A stretch of DNA of 33,483 nucleotides from Mycolicibacterium sp. BiH015 (GTDB lineage Bacteria > Actinomycetota > Actinomycetes > Mycobacteriales > Mycobacteriaceae): NCBI RefSeq assembly GCF_027706845.1, contig NZ_JAQGCZ010000028.1:1-33483 (forward strand). Reading direction: 5' to 3'. This document shows, piece by piece, positions 14,745 to 23,317 of the stretch (positions are counted from its first letter, which is position 1; the number at the start of each line of letters is the position of its first letter). A model generated the notes under the pieces. The model had not been told where the DNA came from, did not search any database, and worked only from the letters and a program-made list of their open reading frames with translations. The translations under genes and the position numbers were made by a program.

Positions 14745-15014
14745 ATGGAAGTACGGAAGACGGCGGCGGCTGCGCTGTTCGCCGCAGCTGCCGGCACAGT
14801 GCTGCAGGCAGGAGTGTCACAAGCCCAGGAGCCAGTCTGCCCGGCGGGCACCTATTGGAATCCTGTCGCGGTACGTTGCCTGCCCTACGGCGTGAATCCG
14901 GTCGTCGGTCCCGCGGGTCCCGTGGGTGCGGGAGGCGTCGTCGGACCGGTGGGGCCCGGTCCCGTCGGCCCGGGACCGGTTGGTCCTGGTCCGCTCGGCC
15001 CTGGACCGCGCTGA
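14745..15014 (+). CDS. Small secreted protein with collagen-like GPV tail
   Basis: The 89-residue protein has a signal peptide likely cleaved after SQA (about residue 27). A short region with two Cys follows (VCPAGTYWNPVAVRCLPYG, about 31-49). The last 35 residues are a Gly-Pro repeat (VGPVGPGPVGPGPVGPGPLG) resembling collagen or a flexible spacer. GAGGGAGGG lies about 8 bp ahead of ATG 14745, so translation is well supported despite the small size. Function unknown; a wall-spanning linker or structural peptide is possible. It ends 4 bp from the convergent mmuM stop. Confidence 0.75.
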   Translation: MEVRKTAAAALFAAAAGTVLQAGVSQAQEPVCPAGTYWNPVAVRCLPYGVNPVVGPAGPVGAGGVVGPVGPGPVGPGPVGPGPLGPGPR

Positions 15015-15018
15015 CAGG

Positions 15019-15903
15019 TCACGGGCTGACGTCGGCCGCGATCCGGGTGACGTCCGCCGGTCGGACCCGGCAGCAGCCGCCGACGATGCGGGCGCCGGCA
15101 GCGACCCACTGCGGTATCAGGCAGGGCGCCCAGGACGAGGCGCCCGTCCACCTGCGGCGCGGACCGTCCCACACCTCGCCGCTGTTCGGATAGACGACGA
15201 CGGGCTTGCCGCTGACCTCCTTGGCGACCGCGATGGCGGGCAAAACATCATGTGGGGCGCAACAATTCACACCGATTGCGATGATCTCAGGCACGCCTGC
15301 GGCGACTGCGAAGGCATCGGACAGCGATTGACCTGCGCCGGTTGCGGACCCGTCGACGGTGTAGGACAGCCACGCCGGCAGTCCGAGGTCGGCAACGAGA
15401 CCGACGAGCGCCTCGGCTTCGTCGATGTCCGGGACGGTCTCGAGGGCAAGCACGTCCGCTCCGGCGTCGGCGATGACGTCAAGGCGCGGACGGTGCCAGC
15501 TCGCGAGCTGTCCGACGGTGAGGCCATAGCGACCTCGATATTCCTCACCATTGGCCAGGGCCGCGCCATACGGACCGATCGATGCCGCCACCCAGCCGGT
15601 GCCGTGCTCGTCGCGGGCATCGCGGGCCAGTGCAACGCTCAAGCGCATCAACGCCTCGGCGCGCGCCCGGTCGATTCCGCGAGCAGCGAAACCGTCGAAC
15701 GACGCCTGATAGGTCGCGGTGGTGGCGATTGCGGCGCCCGCACGGAAGAACGCCGAGTGCACGGCCGCGATCTCGTCGGGGGAATCGATCAGCAACCGCG
15801 CCGACCACAGGTCGTCGGTCAGGTCGTGCCCCCGCGCTTCCAGTTCGGTTGCCAGACCGCCATCGCTGACCAGCACTGAATCGAGCGGAATGCGCACGTC
15901 CAC
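15019..15903 (-). CDS. mmuM: Homocysteine S-methyltransferase
   Basis: The 294-residue zinc enzyme transfers a methyl group from S-methylmethionine (or S-adenosylmethionine) to homocysteine, yielding methionine. The three zinc-binding cysteines are visible: Cys214 in GVNCCAPHD and Cys277-Cys278 in GGCCRVRP. The N-terminal VSDGGLATELEARGHDL is typical of the family. The start at GTG 15903 is chosen because family similarity begins there; GTG 15897 is an alternative and the in-frame sequence further upstream is Arg-rich and unlike the family. It lies between clpP2 and clpX, as in M. tuberculosis, facing away from clpX. Confidence 0.92.
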   Translation of the reverse strand: MDVRIPLDSVLVSDGGLATELEARGHDLTDDLWSARLLIDSPDEIAAVHSAFFRAGAAIATTATYQASFDGFAARGIDRARAEALMRLSVALARDARDEHGTGWVAASIGPYGAALANGEEYRGRYGLTVGQLASWHRPRLDVIADAGADVLALETVPDIDEAEALVGLVADLGLPAWLSYTVDGSATGAGQSLSDAFAVAAGVPEIIAIGVNCCAPHDVLPAIAVAKEVSGKPVVVYPNSGEVWDGPRRRWTGASSWAPCLIPQWVAAGARIVGGCCRVRPADVTRIAADVSP

Positions 15904-16239
15904 GCCGTCACAGTACGACGGGAAGGTGTGCTCTGGACGTCGGCCGGACACTTGCCGGTTACGTTTCTGCCGGGCAGGTACTCTCGGTCGGGTAACAGCG
16001 GCGACACGCCAGAGACACGGTGGCGCGTTCCGCCGCCGTCGGGGACGAATCAGGCGATATGTTGTCGCAACCACATGTGAATACCACCGACGCTATTCGG
16101 CTTTATCGGTCGCACAGCGACGGAAACAGCGGGTAGCGTCGGGGCTACGGACTTCGGCCCCGGTGCCCGGCACTGAACGGCCCTGACTGGCACGCAACGA
16201 TTAGGTATCGACAGCAACAGGAAGTAGGACCCCAGCACC
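15904..16239. other. Intergenic region with the clpX promoter
   Basis: 336 bp between the divergent starts of mmuM and clpX. It holds a palindrome GTCGCACAGCGAC at 16110-16122. It has CGC and GCG arms but only a 3-bp gap, so it does not fit the 5-bp-gap ClgR pattern. I see no other clear operator, RNA or gene. Confidence 0.5.
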
Positions 16240-17520
<1,281 letters not shown>

Positions 17521-17526
17521 ATCCCG

Positions 17527-17691
17527 TCACCGGGTGTGCACTGAGGGCTGTTCAGTCTGATCGGACTGACGGCCCTCACTGCATTCTCGCGCGACGTGTG
17601 CGTCGTCGGGCACCCAGGCATCGCACACCGCGCTGGCCAGTCCCCACAGTAGAAACGCGGCGACCGCCAGAACCTGCAGTTCGTTGATCAT
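17527..17691 (-). CDS. Small membrane-like protein, 54 residues, coupled to the glycosyltransferase gene
   Basis: An ATG on the minus strand (17689-17691) overlaps the glycosyltransferase stop as ATGA. It opens a 54-codon frame ending at TGA 17527-17529. The product begins MINELQVLAVAAFLLWGLAS, a likely single transmembrane segment, and ends in a polar tail with two Cys (VCDAWVPDD, ARECSEG). The coupling, the orderly amphipathic design and the lack of any other gene in this gap support a real gene. Against this, the transcription-stopping hairpin lies inside it and the ribosome binding site is weak. I do not recognise a family; a small membrane partner of the glycosyltransferases is a guess. 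Confidence 0.45.
   Translation of the reverse strand: MINELQVLAVAAFLLWGLASAVCDAWVPDDAHVARECSEGRQSDQTEQPSVHTR
17542..17578. terminator. Bidirectional hairpin after clpX
   Basis: TGAGGGC (17542-17548) pairs with GCCCTCA (17572-17578), and TCAGTC (17552-17557) with GACTGA (17564-17569). No T-run follows, as is common in mycobacteria. It lies 22 bp after the clpX stop and inside the small minus-strand ORF at 17527-17691, so it could end transcription from both sides. Confidence 0.7.
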
Positions 17692-19034
17692 GACTCGAGT
17701 TTTCTGCCGACGAGGCTGTGAGTCGTGCGTAGGGGACTACGTGATTGCGCGGATCGTTCGCAGATGACTTCGTCGACGAGGGCGGCGATCTCGGCGATCC
17801 CGTCCCTGCGCGCGAACGCCGCCTCCAATCGACGCGCGTTGCGCAGGTACCGTCCGTCGGTGAGGATCCGGCTCACCGCAGACCTCAGTTCGGCCGCCGA
17901 CGGCGTGCCGGTCCGGAGGTTGATGCCTGCCCCCGACCATTCGACGCGCGCGGCGACTTCAGGTTTGTCCTCGGTGCTGCCTGCGACCACGATCGGTACC
18001 CCGGACGCGAGGGCGCGCTGTACGGCGCCGTAGCCGCCGTTGGTGACCATCACGTCGACCTTCGGCAGGAGGCGGTCGTGTGGGATGTATCCGGCGACGT
18101 GGGTGTTGGCGGGGATCGGGATGCCGATGGTGTGGGGGTCGCGCCCTCCGGTGCTGACCACGACGACGACGTCGCTGTCGGCCAGCGCGGCGATCGTCGG
18201 TTCGATGAGCCGGGTCAGGTCCCGGTTGTCGACGGTGCCCTGGGTGACGTGTACGACGGGGCGACCCGCGTCGAGCCCGTGCCACCACGGCGGCGGTTCG
18301 AACGTTTTGCAGGGCCGCGGTCGGACCGCTCCGACGAATCGCACTCCTCGGGGCAGGTCGCTGCGTGGATACTCGAAGCTCGGCACCGTTGGAACGATCA
18401 AGCGGTCTGCGAGCACTCCCACGTCGAGCAGCGGAACCGGCAACCGCCCGGCCCCCAGCGTCGTCAACATCCCGTTGGCGACGTGTTGCGCTCGACGCAG
18501 CATCACCTTCTGAGAGAACAGGGTGAGTCCGCGGTAGACGGCCCGGCTGGCCACCGATCTGGCCGGCGGCAACGCCATCCCGGTCGGCGCGGTGTCACGG
18601 CTCGACAACAGCAGGGGAGTGGGCGTGAAGGACAGCAGCGGCGGGACGCCGCCCCAGTTGCCCAGGATCAGCGGCAGCACTCCGAAGAATCCGTAGTCGA
18701 CGATCATCGCGTCGTAATGCCGATCTGCGAGCGCATTGCACAGCTCGGTCATCTGGTGGGGCATCGGCCGCAGGAAGAGCCGGATGACGGCTTGGCTCAT
18801 CGCAGCGATGCCGGAACGGGTGGCCCTCCGACCGGCAACGAGCTGTGCGTCGTCGAAGTCCGCGGCGGGCGGCAGCACGTGGTGTTTCGCTCCGAGTTCA
18901 CCGACCGCGTCTCCGTGCGCGGGACCGGTCATCACGGTGACGTGGTCGCCTCGGTTCACAAGATCCTCGGCCACCGCGAGCAGCGGTTCGGCATGGCCGA
19001 TTGGTGAGAGGGCAGCAATCAGGATGGCGGCCAT
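17688..19034 (-). CDS. GT1-family (UDP-glycosyltransferase-like) glycosyltransferase, copy 2
   Basis: The 448-residue GT-B enzyme should move a sugar from an NDP-sugar to a small or lipid acceptor. The N-terminal acceptor half begins LIAALSPIGHAEPLL with the likely catalytic base His14. The C-terminal donor half has VVHVTQGTVDN and the donor motif VTNGGYGAVQRALASGVPIVVAG, followed by a Glu-Asp-Lys-Pro turn (TEDKPEVAARVEWSGAG). No signal peptide or membrane helix is seen. It lies 12 bp after its paralogue at 19047, with which it shares long stretches, and its stop overlaps the start of a 54-codon ORF. Such enzymes in mycobacteria glycosylate envelope lipids or detoxify aromatic compounds; the acceptor here is unknown. 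Confidence 0.88.
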   Translation of the reverse strand: MAAILIAALSPIGHAEPLLAVAEDLVNRGDHVTVMTGPAHGDAVGELGAKHHVLPPAADFDDAQLVAGRRATRSGIAAMSQAVIRLFLRPMPHQMTELCNALADRHYDAMIVDYGFFGVLPLILGNWGGVPPLLSFTPTPLLLSSRDTAPTGMALPPARSVASRAVYRGLTLFSQKVMLRRAQHVANGMLTTLGAGRLPVPLLDVGVLADRLIVPTVPSFEYPRSDLPRGVRFVGAVRPRPCKTFEPPPWWHGLDAGRPVVHVTQGTVDNRDLTRLIEPTIAALADSDVVVVVSTGGRDPHTIGIPIPANTHVAGYIPHDRLLPKVDVMVTNGGYGAVQRALASGVPIVVAGSTEDKPEVAARVEWSGAGINLRTGTPSAAELRSAVSRILTDGRYLRNARRLEAAFARRDGIAEIAALVDEVICERSAQSRSPLRTTHSLVGRKLES

Positions 19035-19046
19035 CAGCGTGTCCCC

Positions 19047-20357
19047 TCAGGCCGTTTGCAGGCGAGGAGTTGCTTCGGCGATGGCCTCGTCGACGACGCC
19101 GGCGATCTCGGCGACGCTGTCGCGCGCGGCATAGGCGCTCCGGAGTCGGCGGGCGTTGGTGCGGTACGTCTCATCGGCCAGCACCTGGCGAACAGCGCGG
19201 CGCACGTCTTCTGGTGCCGGCGTACCTGTGCGCAGATTGATTCCCGCGCCAAAATAATCGACGCGGGCGGCCACCTCGGGCTTGTCCTCAGTGTCGCCGG
19301 CCACCACCATCGGCACGCCGTCCGACAGTGCGCGCTGCACGGCACCGTAGCCGCCGTTGGTGATCATGACGTCCACCAGGGGTAGCAGCACGTCGTGCGG
19401 GATGAACTCGGCCACGAAAACATTGGCGGGCAGCGGTGTTGCGATCTGGGACACCGGTCGACCGCCGGTGGTGACGACGACGGTGACGTCTTCGCCGGCA
19501 AGCGCCTCGATCGTCGGTCCGACCAGTCGAGTCAGATCGGCGTTGTCGATCGTGCCCTGCGTAACGTGCACGACCGGGCGGTCGTCGTTCAGGTCACCCC
19601 ACCATGGCGGGGCGATGAAGTTGTCGCTCGGCAGCGGATTGACCGCACCGACGAACCGCACATGGCCGGGCAGGTCCCCGCGGTGGTATTCGAACTGCGG
19701 GATCGTCGGGACGATGACCCGGTCGGCCAAGGCCGCGCAATCCAGAACGAACACCGGCAGCTTCGGCAGACCCATCGCTTCGAGCATGCGGTCGGCGGCC
19801 CGGTGAGCCGGGCGCAGCAACACCTTCTGCGCGGCGAGGGTCAACAGGCGGTTGCGAAGACGGCCGAGTGCGCCGGGCATCGGGGTGATGCCCGGGCCGC
19901 CGGGCGCGGTGTCCCTACTCGACAGGAACAGCGGCGTGGTGGAGTAGGACAGGATCGGCGGCCGCTGCACCGACTTGTCGAGCAGCAGAGGGAGGGTCCC
20001 CATGAAGAAGGCGTCGGTGATGACGGCGTCGTAATGGTTGGCTGCCAACAGTTCCTGGAGTGCACTGAACTGATGAGGCAGTGGTCGGACGAAGACGTGC
20101 TCGACGTCGAAGTTGATGCGCGCGATGCCCGATGTCTCGGCCCGCCCGGGCAGGTCGGCGTCGAAGCTGGAGTCGTCGTAGTCCGCGCCGTAGGGAAGCG
20201 GGCGCGCTTCGGCACCCACGGCCCTTATCTTGTCGGCGTGCCGGGCGCTGGTGAGAACGGTGACACGGTCGCCGCGCGCGACGAGACCGCGGGCGACGTT
20301 GAGCAACGGTGCAATGTGCCCGACGGGAGGGCAGGAGGCGATGAGGATCTCTGGCAT
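19047..20357 (-). CDS. GT1-family (UDP-glycosyltransferase-like) glycosyltransferase, copy 1
   Basis: The 436-residue paralogue of the next gene has the same architecture: acceptor half starting LIASCPPVGHIAPLLN (His14), conserved LSSRDTAP segment near the middle of the acceptor half, and donor half with VVHVTQGTIDN and ITNGGYGAVQRALSDGVPMVVAG. The block from the donor motif to GAGINLRTGTP is nearly identical in the two proteins, while N-terminal acceptor regions differ more, as expected after tandem duplication with change of acceptor. First gene of a two- or three-gene minus-strand operon, divergent from the PGRS-like gene. Nothing near it makes a nucleotide sugar or a lipid, so the acceptor cannot be inferred. 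Confidence 0.88.
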   Translation of the reverse strand: MPEILIASCPPVGHIAPLLNVARGLVARGDRVTVLTSARHADKIRAVGAEARPLPYGADYDDSSFDADLPGRAETSGIARINFDVEHVFVRPLPHQFSALQELLAANHYDAVITDAFFMGTLPLLLDKSVQRPPILSYSTTPLFLSSRDTAPGGPGITPMPGALGRLRNRLLTLAAQKVLLRPAHRAADRMLEAMGLPKLPVFVLDCAALADRVIVPTIPQFEYHRGDLPGHVRFVGAVNPLPSDNFIAPPWWGDLNDDRPVVHVTQGTIDNADLTRLVGPTIEALAGEDVTVVVTTGGRPVSQIATPLPANVFVAEFIPHDVLLPLVDVMITNGGYGAVQRALSDGVPMVVAGDTEDKPEVAARVDYFGAGINLRTGTPAPEDVRRAVRQVLADETYRTNARRLRSAYAARDSVAEIAGVVDEAIAEATPRLQTA

Positions 20358-20592
20358 GGCGTCGATACTCGCCGCCGGTCGGGTGGGGGTGCTTGGAGCT
20401 TGTGTGGAGATTGGGTGGAGATCGCAGGTAGATGAGCGCTCGCGCGAAGATCATGGATGTAGACAGTTTTCGGCCCTTGACCCGTGTTTTCGGCGAAGAA
20501 CGTCTGTTTAAGGTTGTGATCTTGATATTTACGATAACGTCAGTCGGGGCACTGTCATATGTTTGCTGAGCTGTCGATCGCGGGGGGACGCC
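20358..20592. other. Divergent promoter region between glycosyltransferase and PGRS-like gene
   Basis: 235 bp, noticeably more AT-rich near 20510-20545 (TTGATATTTACGATAACG), which is a plausible promoter core for the PGRS-like gene. No other gene or RNA is seen. Confidence 0.4.
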
Positions 20593-22281
20593 GTGCCGGG
20601 AACCAGGGTAGTGGGACGCTGCGGATTGCTGGCCACATCGCTGGGCGTCGCACTCGCCACCTCGCTGCCCGCGGCAGCGGAGCCGGCGCAGCCGACCCCT
20701 GGAAATCTGGCCATAGGTAAAGACGGCCAGGTGCTCGAGCAATATGGGACCGCCTGGGTTCGCGTAGGTGCCGGCGACAAATTTCTGAAAGCCGTCGGGG
20801 ACAGAGCGCACGCGATTATGGAGTCTGGTTTTGGAAGCGGCACCATCTTGGTGAGCGGCGACCAATCAGGCGCGGCGGCTTCAGGCGGTTACCGAAACTT
20901 CCTCGAAGTGAGCGGCTTTGGAAACTTGGTCACTGTGGGCCGCAGTAGCCTCAGCAATAGGGTTGACGTTCAAGGCAATTCGATCAGTGTTACCATCAGG
21001 GCCGGCGAGCGGAACGTCGTCACGGTCACCGGTGAGCGTATTGGTTCTTATCCGAACCCCCTCAACGGACTGTTTATCGAGGGCAGTGACAACACGATCG
21101 AGTATCGCGATGTCACCGACGTCAGGCTTCGCGTCATAGAAGGCAACAGGCTAAAAATTTGCGTGGGGGCGACCTGCCCGCCGGGTTCGATCGCCCGCTA
21201 CGGCGGTAGCGATCGCCTTGATTTCGCGGGTGTCCCGACGCGAGCCCTGGGGCCGTTGTTCGGATTGTTCGGTGACGGAGTCGATGCAGCAGCCGACTGC
21301 GCGGGAGCTGCGTGCAACGGAGGGCGCGCAGGACTCCTCTGGGGGAACGGCGGTGATGGCGCCAACGGTGGAACCGGAGGTGTGGCAGGGCTTTTCGGTA
21401 GCGGCGGGCGCGGTGGCGACGCGTCGACGATTGCCGCGGCGGGTGCGGGTGGACGCGGCGGACTCATCTTCGGCAGCGGCGGGGCCGGCGGGAGGGCGAA
21501 CGACGCCTTCACCACCGGCGGGCGCGGCGGAAACGCGGTCGGCATCGGGGACGGCGGGGCCGGTGGCGCTGCCCCGATCGCCAACGGGACCGGCGGCGAG
21601 GGTGGCACCGGCGGGCGTGTCGCCGGAAACGGTGGTAAGGGCGGCGACGCCCTCGGAGAGAACGGCACCGGCGGTGACGGCGGGAACGCCATCACCACGG
21701 GCAACGGCGGCAACGGTGGACATGGAGGATCTGCGGCGGTCGGCGACGGCTTCGGTGGCGACGGCGGCAATGGCGGCTCACGTTCGGGCGACGGTGGACG
21801 CGGCGGCGACGGCACCGGAACAGCGACCGGTTGGGGCGGCAACGGCGGCGACGCATTCGGCCGTGGGAATGGCGGTGCCGGCGGGAACGGCATGGCCACG
21901 AGCTCACTCAGTGGTGTCGGTGTCGGCGGAAACGGCGGCAACGCGGGACAACACGGCAAGGGTGGCACCGGCGGGATCGGCATCGGCCCCTACGGCGGTA
22001 TCGGCGGAGACGGTGGCAATGGCGGAAACAAGTCCGGCGACGGTGGGGAAGGCGGCGACGGAATATCCGACCCGGCAATCGGTGTCGGTGACGGCGGCGA
22101 CGGGGGTGACGCCGGCGACCTCAGCGATGATGACGGCGGTGACGGAGGTGTCGGCAACGGCGGCATCGTCGGCGATGGCGGGGATGGCGGTGACGGAGGC
22201 GATCAAGGCGGCGAAGGTGGCGACGGCGGCGACGGCAATACCGAGAACGGCACCGACGGACCCGACGGCTCCGACAGCTAG
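20593..22281 (+). CDS. Secreted PGRS-like glycine-rich protein lacking a PE domain
   Basis: The 562-residue protein starts with a Sec-type signal peptide (cleavage near PAAA-EP, residue 29). A unique region (about 30-240) rich in short beta-like repeats follows (NLVTVGRSSLSNRVDVQGN, VTIRAGERNVVTVTG, EGSDNTIEYRD), with Cys pairs at 190/195 and 236/241. From about 243 to the end it is a glycine-rich array of GGxGGx and GGxGxD units. It opens with RAGLLWGNGGDGANGG, as PGRS domains do, and becomes very Asp-rich at the end. There is no PE domain (no helical PE motif at the N-terminus). GTG 20593 is chosen because GGGGGG precedes it and the signal peptide follows; a TTG at 20563 is a poorer choice. 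The GGxGxD units suggest calcium binding. Role unknown. Confidence 0.82.
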   Translation: MPGTRVVGRCGLLATSLGVALATSLPAAAEPAQPTPGNLAIGKDGQVLEQYGTAWVRVGAGDKFLKAVGDRAHAIMESGFGSGTILVSGDQSGAAASGGYRNFLEVSGFGNLVTVGRSSLSNRVDVQGNSISVTIRAGERNVVTVTGERIGSYPNPLNGLFIEGSDNTIEYRDVTDVRLRVIEGNRLKICVGATCPPGSIARYGGSDRLDFAGVPTRALGPLFGLFGDGVDAAADCAGAACNGGRAGLLWGNGGDGANGGTGGVAGLFGSGGRGGDASTIAAAGAGGRGGLIFGSGGAGGRANDAFTTGGRGGNAVGIGDGGAGGAAPIANGTGGEGGTGGRVAGNGGKGGDALGENGTGGDGGNAITTGNGGNGGHGGSAAVGDGFGGDGGNGGSRSGDGGRGGDGTGTATGWGGNGGDAFGRGNGGAGGNGMATSSLSGVGVGGNGGNAGQHGKGGTGGIGIGPYGGIGGDGGNGGNKSGDGGEGGDGISDPAIGVGDGGDGGDAGDLSDDDGGDGGVGNGGIVGDGGDGGDGGDQGGEGGDGGDGNTENGTDGPDGSDS

Positions 22282-22429
22282 AAATCCGTGTGTCAGCGCG
22301 TGGTGCGCCGCGGCGTGGATTGTGTAAGTAATCGCCGGTGCCCGGGCTGCCCTGCGCATCGACGTGTAGAGGTTTCTGCGCGCCGGTATGGGAACGCAAA
22401 GCCGTGGGCAGGCGGGTGGACTGGCTCTT

Positions 22430-23251
22430 CTATTTCACGCGGTCCGGGCGGGTGTAGACGTTCATCGAGTCGCCGCGCAGAAACGCCACCAGCGTGAGGC
22501 CGGACTGGCTGGCTAGATCGACAGCGAGTGATGACGGGGCCGAGACGGCAGCGAGCACCGGGATGCCCGCCATCACCGCTTTCTGAGTGAGTTCGAACGA
22601 CGCCCGTCCGCTGACCAGAAGTACGGTGCCACTCAACGGAATCCGGCGCTGCTCCAGCGCCCATCCGACTACCTTGTCCACTGCGTTGTGCCTGCCGATG
22701 TCTTCGCGGACGACCAGGGTCTCACCCTGGGTGTCGAACAGCGCGGCGGCGTGCAGTCCGCCGGTCGCCGCAAAAACCTTCTGTGCACTGCGCAGCTTGT
22801 CGGGCAGCGTCGAGAGCGTGTCGGTGGCGACGGTCGCCGGATCGTCGCCGGGGCCGTGCTTGCTGATCAGTCGGACCGCCTCCAGCGAGGCTTTGCCGCA
22901 CACGCCGCACGACGAGGTGGTGTAGAAGTTTCGTGTCGGGTCGACGTCCGGCGGAGGGACATCGGAGGCCAGCGTCACGTCGAGGACGTTGTACGTGTTG
23001 ACCCCGTCTTCCCCAGCGCCGCGGCAGTAGCGCACCGACAGGATGTCCTCGCGGCCGGAAATGATCCCCTCGGTCAGCAGAAAGCCTTGCGCGAGTTCGA
23101 CATCCGACCCGGGGGTGCGCATGGTGACCGTGGTAGGCGAGCCGTTGACCCGAATCTCCAGCGGCTCCTCGACCACCAGGGTCTCCGGCCGCGCAACAGC
23201 ATCCTGGGCAGTGACGTGGTGCGCGCGCCGCCGGGCGGTGACTCGTCCCAC
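22430..23251 (-). CDS. fdhD: Formate dehydrogenase accessory sulfurtransferase
   Basis: The 273-residue protein transfers sulfur from a cysteine desulfurase to the molybdenum cofactor of formate dehydrogenase-type enzymes. The persulfide-carrying CxxC motif is seen in TTSSCGVCGK (Cys115, Cys118), and the later block VVREDIGRHNAVDKVVG and LLVSGRASFELTQKA are FdhD signatures. It is the downstream gene of fdhF in the same direction, as for Rv2900c-Rv2899c in M. tuberculosis (from memory). The GTG start at 23251 is preceded by GGGGGAAGGG, which lies inside the second unit of a 32-bp tandem repeat, and its G is shared with the stop of a mini-ORF. Confidence 0.95.
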   Translation of the reverse strand: MGRVTARRRAHHVTAQDAVARPETLVVEEPLEIRVNGSPTTVTMRTPGSDVELAQGFLLTEGIISGREDILSVRYCRGAGEDGVNTYNVLDVTLASDVPPPDVDPTRNFYTTSSCGVCGKASLEAVRLISKHGPGDDPATVATDTLSTLPDKLRSAQKVFAATGGLHAAALFDTQGETLVVREDIGRHNAVDKVVGWALEQRRIPLSGTVLLVSGRASFELTQKAVMAGIPVLAAVSAPSSLAVDLASQSGLTLVAFLRGDSMNVYTRPDRVK

Positions 23252-23315
23252 TAGACCCTTCCCCCGTCGCTTCGCTCGTCCACTAGACCCTTTTCCCGTC
23301 GCTTCGCTCGTCCAT
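23252..23315 (-). repeat. Two tandem 32-bp units encoding chained mini-ORFs between fdhF and fdhD
   Basis: On the minus strand the first unit starts ATGGACGAGCGAAGCGACGG at 23315 and the second starts GTGGACGAGCGAAGCGACGG at 23283; they differ at only a few bases. Each unit encodes a 10-residue peptide (M-D-E-R-S-D-G-K/G-R-V) ending in TAG, and the next start GTG overlaps that stop as TAGTG. The second unit ends on the GTG of fdhD. Each unit also carries a purine-rich GGGAAAAGGG or GGGGGAAGGG ribosome-binding-like run. This resembles mycobacterial MIRU elements in design, though it is shorter. Confidence 0.75.
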
Positions 23316-23317
23316 TG

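Noticed and set aside
16110..16122. Palindrome GTCGCACAGCGAC upstream of clpX as a ClgR box
   Set aside because: The CGC and GCG arms are 3 bp apart, not 5, so it does not fit the ClgR pattern.
17745..19007. 420-codon plus-strand open frame opposite the glycosyltransferase
   Set aside because: Composition of an antisense shadow (Arg/Gly/Asp-rich); no start signal.
21198..21983. Proline-rich minus-strand open frame opposite the PGRS-like array
   Set aside because: A Gly-rich repeat always gives a Pro-rich antisense frame; nothing else supports it.
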